Origin: Acanthacorydalis orientalis
Lineage: Eukaryota > Arthropoda > Insecta > Megaloptera > Corydalidae
Length of the DNA stretch: 64,000 bases
Direction: 5' to 3'
NCBI GenBank assembly: GCA_034766995.1
Contig: CM068319.1
Span: forward strand, 17,383,422-17,447,421
Shown here: positions 60,317-64,000 of the stretch, piece by piece
How the letters are laid out: the number at the start of each line of letters is the position of its first letter
Position numbering within the stretch: position 1 is the first letter of the stretch
Position numbers and translations under genes: made by a program
Notes under the pieces: model-generated
Seen by the model: only the letters and a program-made list of their open reading frames with translations
What the model was told of the DNA's origin: nothing
Database searches by the model: none

Positions 60317-60405
60317 GACATGTACATATATACGTGTACATATACATATACACACACTTATGAACATATGAAAATTTATATAATTGTTCATGTATAAAAA
60401 AATGT
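60040..60405. repeat. Microsatellite-rich duplicated module, period about 140 bp
   Basis: TATAGACATGTACA occurs near 60165 and 60313, each followed by TA-rich DNA and then CACTTATGAACATATGGAAA (or GAAAA), TTTATATAATAGTTCATGTA near 60217 and 60357. This is a tandem duplication with variable (TA)n between. The long frames on both strands are repeat translations. Confidence 0.8.
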
Positions 60406-60715
60406 TCATGAAACTGGTATATAATATTTGTTATTTCTATTTTCCAAACAGTGTGTGTGCTATTTGTTTACTGTCACGTCTGTTTTTATATATTTTGATA
60501 GATTTAAAAATGATTACGAGTCCGTAACAGTATACAATGATATATTTTTATTTTTGTTTTTTATATCTGTGTATGTGAACACTAAATGAAATATTTTTAT
60601 AATATTTTGTTCAGTCATATTTAAAAAGAGATCGTTCATCAGATAATTTTAAAATAATATTTTTGTAGTAATTAATTACCATTTATGAAATTTCTATTTT
60701 GGTATATATATATAC

Positions 60716-60772
<57 letters not shown>

Positions 60773-60959
60773 AATTGAATTTTTATTCGATTGCAAGCCT
60801 CCACATTATTCTTGAATATTTAAAATAAATGATTAACATATTTGTATAAACAAAACGATTAGAATCATTGAAACAATAATAGAAATCTCATTTATTTATT
60901 TAAAAAGGATTTCCGTTGTAACGATCAATGTGTATACAAAATGTGTTACTTCTCCGAAA
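60406..60959. other. AT-rich noncoding DNA with a (TA)n tract
   Basis: TA tract at 60703-60769. Nothing else recognised. Confidence 0.4.
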
Positions 60960-61160
60960 TTTCACAACACAACAATATATTTTCCAGTAAGATATTTGGT
61001 GCAATGGACCAAAACGTTCGGATATCATACTCTACGTGTCCGCTTGACTGATCATCCTGAATAATATCTGTTGTGTGTGAATTTAGAGACGTGTTTCTAA
61101 TATCTTTCGGAAAAAATATAAATCCATTTATTCTTCTCGTACGGTCGACGTCCGTTTAAA
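60960..61160. other. GC/CpG-richer block
   Basis: Raised C+G (ACGTGTCCGCTTGACTGATC, TCGTACGGTCGACGTCCGTT, the latter holding GTCGAC and GACGTC palindromes). No coding motif. Confidence 0.3.
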
Positions 61161-61345
61161 AAGTATCAACTTCAGAAATGATACAAGAGTTAATCAAAAA
61201 AAGATTAATGTTTGCGGAATGGGTATTCTTAAGAGAAATTTATGTATTGTTTATGTTCAACGTTTAATGGTAATGTCTTATATTCTCGTTTTATTAATTT
61301 TATGTTTGTCATTAAATTTATGAGATTTTCATAACAGACACACAC

Positions 61346-61386
<41 letters not shown>

Positions 61387-61814
61387 TTTAAACCTTATTT
61401 TATCTTTTCAAATAAGATAGAATTGAATAGTTAAGTGTTATTGCAATAGCAAATTATTAACTACAATAGTAAAAAATAGAGAAATAGTTTCTACCGTAGT
61501 TTTATTAAATAACTAAGAAAATCATTAACTTTATATAGAAAGAATATAACTGTTTAATTTCGGATTGTTGCAATATCGATTTGAACAGATTGCTTAGTTT
61601 TTAATTTTTAATATGTAAAATTTTAGAATCAACTTGCAACGGTTATCAATCAGTATTGAATGATGTAATAAATATGTTTTGTTAGAATTATCAAAGATAA
61701 AACACATATCTCAAAAAAAGAAATGAGTAATTCGAAAGAATTTGATTTTTTAACAGGTGCATTTTATGAAGCAATTCAAAACAATTAGAAACTAATGAGA
61801 TTTTGTCTCTGTTG

Positions 61815-61870
<56 letters not shown>

Positions 61871-62205
61871 TTTTCAATAAACGTTTATTACTGAACGTCA
61901 ACACATGGTCGGCAATAATTTCTCATTATAAACGAAATAACGGAAAATAAGATACAATTTAAACGTAAAAGAATGATACAAATAACTTTGATAAAAATAC
62001 CAACAGCAGGAAGGTATCTTTTTTTATTTCCGCGAGCGAAACAAAATATCACCTGAATATAAGTCATAATAAAAGGAATTTTTCTTAGATTATGTTATAA
62101 ATAACAGGAAATTCGAAAAAATCTCCTTACAAGGTTTTGTATTAAAACATGTTATTGTGTTTTTGTGGTATTTTTCTTTGCGGTTTTCTTTATATATATA
62201 CAATC

Positions 62206-62259
<54 letters not shown>

Positions 62260-62423
62260 TATAGTACTGTTTAACGAAATTATATCTTCAATTTTTGTTA
62301 TGTTACTTTTATGTAAAAGTTCACTTATTAAATTATTTTTATAAATATAAAATGAAGTTCTTGGAAAATTAGTTTTTTTTCTTCAGATAAGATATGCGTA
62401 CATACTTAATTATACATATAAAT

Positions 62424-62496
<73 letters not shown>

Positions 62497-62729
62497 CAGA
62501 CAGAGTGAGGGAAACAAATAAAGTGGATTATTCATCCAGATACGTTACAAATGCCTCAAAGCAGTGATTTGGAGAAATTAAATTTATTTAAAAATGTAAA
62601 TTATAAAAAATGAATGTATTATTTACAGGTACTTTTTACATAAAAATACATGGAATAAAGATTTTTATCTTCTAAACGTTGGAATATTTAATTTAAATAA
62701 GAGGAGTTTTGTTGAAACGAAACGAATTT

Positions 62730-62776
<47 letters not shown>

Positions 62777-63179
62777 CAAACATGCATACATATATATTAT
62801 CATATGTACCGAAATATGTATCATAAGTTTTTTATTTCATTTTAGTTATAAATTAAAATTGAAATTCATTAATCATGTTTTTAATGAAGTATCGAACTCA
62901 ATTGAATTCATAATACTGTTTCACTTTATTTAGATTATTATATTTGAAGTTGGTATTTATTGATCGATGTGTTGAAGTGCAGTCATCTTATGTTTTCATT
63001 TATATTTATTATTGAAGAAGACTTCACAGTTGTAAATGTTTGCACCTATCTAATGTTGATTCTATTTTTTTTATTTGTCAACAAACGAATATATATATAT
63101 ATATATATGTATACATATATATATATATATATGTGTGTGTGTGCGTGAGTACGTGTATAGCAATAAAAATACATAATAC
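61161..63179. other. AT-rich noncoding DNA with microsatellites
   Basis: TA tracts at 61347-61382, 61819-61868, 62205-62254, 62430-62475, 62734-62770 and 63090-63133. The one at 62430 passes into (GA)n and CAGACAGAG at 62476-62510. Frames here are repeat translations or lack motifs. Confidence 0.4.
62430..62510. repeat. Compound (TA)n-(GA)n repeat
   Basis: About 45 bp of TA followed by about 20 bp of GA and CAGA words. Confidence 0.95.
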
Positions 63180-63584
63180 GTAGAAAAAGAAGCAAGAGTC
63201 CATCGAAACTTTTTTCATTTATTTTCATTCCTTTCGAATCCGTTGTTTTGTTAGTTTTCATTCTTCTCAGTGTGCTTTTTCGAGTACAAACGCGGTATGT
63301 TTTGTTGTGCTTGCCACACAATGTCGACAATGATTAGTGCCTTTTCATGTTATATGTGATTGATGGTATTGTCGGTAAACATTACAGGGATGGTTTATTC
63401 GTAGTGATTTAATAATTGATGGATTTGTTTTCGTATTGATTACAAAGATTACAGAGAAATTATACGATATATTGACGAGCTGTTGCTTTGACAGATTATA
63501 AACAGGACTTATTATGTAAAACAAAGATGTGTGTCGTATTTTTTGCTGTTGCCATTTGCGGAGTTTCTTACTCATTATACCGTA

Positions 63585-63590
<6 letters not shown>
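63180..63590. other. GC-richer block
   Basis: Slightly raised C+G and few microsatellites. Minus frames at 63046-63330 and 63345-63575 carry no recognised motif. Confidence 0.3.
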
Positions 63591-63616
<26 letters not shown>

Positions 63617-63622
<6 letters not shown>

Positions 63623-64000
63623 TGGTGTAAAAATAATTGCGATTTTTATCATTTTAAGTTTGGAGCCGATTTTTCTAGTTACCGTTATCTTTTATTATAG
63701 ACATGTGATACATCATTGTAAACAATGAAATTAGCACTACTGATTTCATCTTATGTCTATTGTTTTCATTCTGTAGTATTGTTGATATAACTTCTTAAAT
63801 TAGTTATGGAAAAAGTAAATTCGCGCGATTTTGTTATGTGAGTTTAAATTGGGATGTAAAGCAACATAAACTTCTCGAAAGATCACATTTGTTTTTGGTG
63901 AAGAGTCCATTAGTGAACGTACAGTTCAACACTGGTGCCAAAAAATTCATGATGGAAATGAAAGCCTTGGTGAAGGTCGTGAATGTCCTTCAGTTATAGA
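63617..64000 (+). mobile_element. cecropia-like mariner, 5' part, cut by window end
   Basis: The terminus TAAGGTTGGTGTAAAAATAA directly follows a (TA)n tract (63589-63616). After an untranslated leader an ATG at 63806 opens MEKVNSRDFVM, then a stop. The sequence continues in the mariner helix-turn-helix pattern (EFKLGCKAT, FGEESISERTVQHWCQK, IHDGNESLGEGRECPSVI). This is the N-terminal half of the GGTGYAAAAA-type mariner. At least two in-frame stops show it is dead. The rest lies beyond the window. Confidence 0.85.

Noticed and set aside
60020..60409. Long frames rich in Tyr-Ile (also near 22 kb, 34.6 kb, 42.5 kb, 48.3 kb and elsewhere)
   Set aside because: They are translations of (TA)n microsatellites, open in all frames because TA repeats rarely form stops; no protein evidence.

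Overview
This 64 kb window is AT-rich eukaryotic DNA, most likely from an insect. The evidence is the mix of mobile elements: mariner, IS630/Tc1-like, piggyBac, hAT and RTE-type non-LTR sequences, all typical of arthropod genomes. No order or species can be fixed from the sequence. I found no intact host protein-coding gene, no rRNA or tRNA gene, no CRISPR array and no operon structure. It reads as a gene desert or a very large intron. More than fifty (TA)n tracts lie in it, about one per 1.1 kb, and most long reading frames are translations of those tracts or antisense shadows of dead transposases.

Layout. At 1916-2750 is a piggyBac derivative with TTAA duplications, short inverted ends and a remnant of the C-terminal zinc domain. 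A CpG-rich block (3200-3790) precedes a complete but dead IS630/Tc1-type element (3841-5056). From 6235 to 56076 there are seven short mariner copies (538-578 bp). All are on the + strand, all lack the catalytic domain and all keep the N-terminal helix-turn-helix region. Longer mariner remnants of a related cecropia-like type lie at 9427-9870 (-), 19178-19722 (+), 20810-21795 (-) and 63617-64000 (+, cut by the window edge). A second mariner type lies at 12500-13313 (-) and 18614-19175 (-). hAT-type elements with 8 bp target duplications lie at 15102-15280 and 44533-45682. A piggyBac-like end is at 8555-8617.

Non-LTR 3' ends occur at 16635-17170 (+), 28857-29325 (-), 41003-41613 (+) and 41858-42490 (+). 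The last ends in an array of six copies of the element's own 3' tail separated by (TA)n. A three-copy tandem repeat (period about 460-490 bp) occupies 29402-30717. A palindromic (foldback) repeat family that I do not recognise is scattered through the window in at least six degenerate copies.

The most striking feature is at 57325-57932: four head-to-tail copies of an exactly 152 bp unit. Each carries a near-perfect multi-unit heat-shock element, followed by a CT/GA-repeat stretch in at least the first two copies. This resembles a heat-shock-factor-binding minisatellite.

Between these elements lie AT-rich stretches with no recognisable content, and a series of 200-600 bp blocks with clearly more G+C and CpG (near 3.2, 13.8, 18.2, 20.2, 28.1, 30.8, 37.2, 40.0, 43.3, 51.6, 56.6, 61.0 and 63.2 kb). 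These blocks may be unique or conserved noncoding sequence, and nothing in them reads as a gene.
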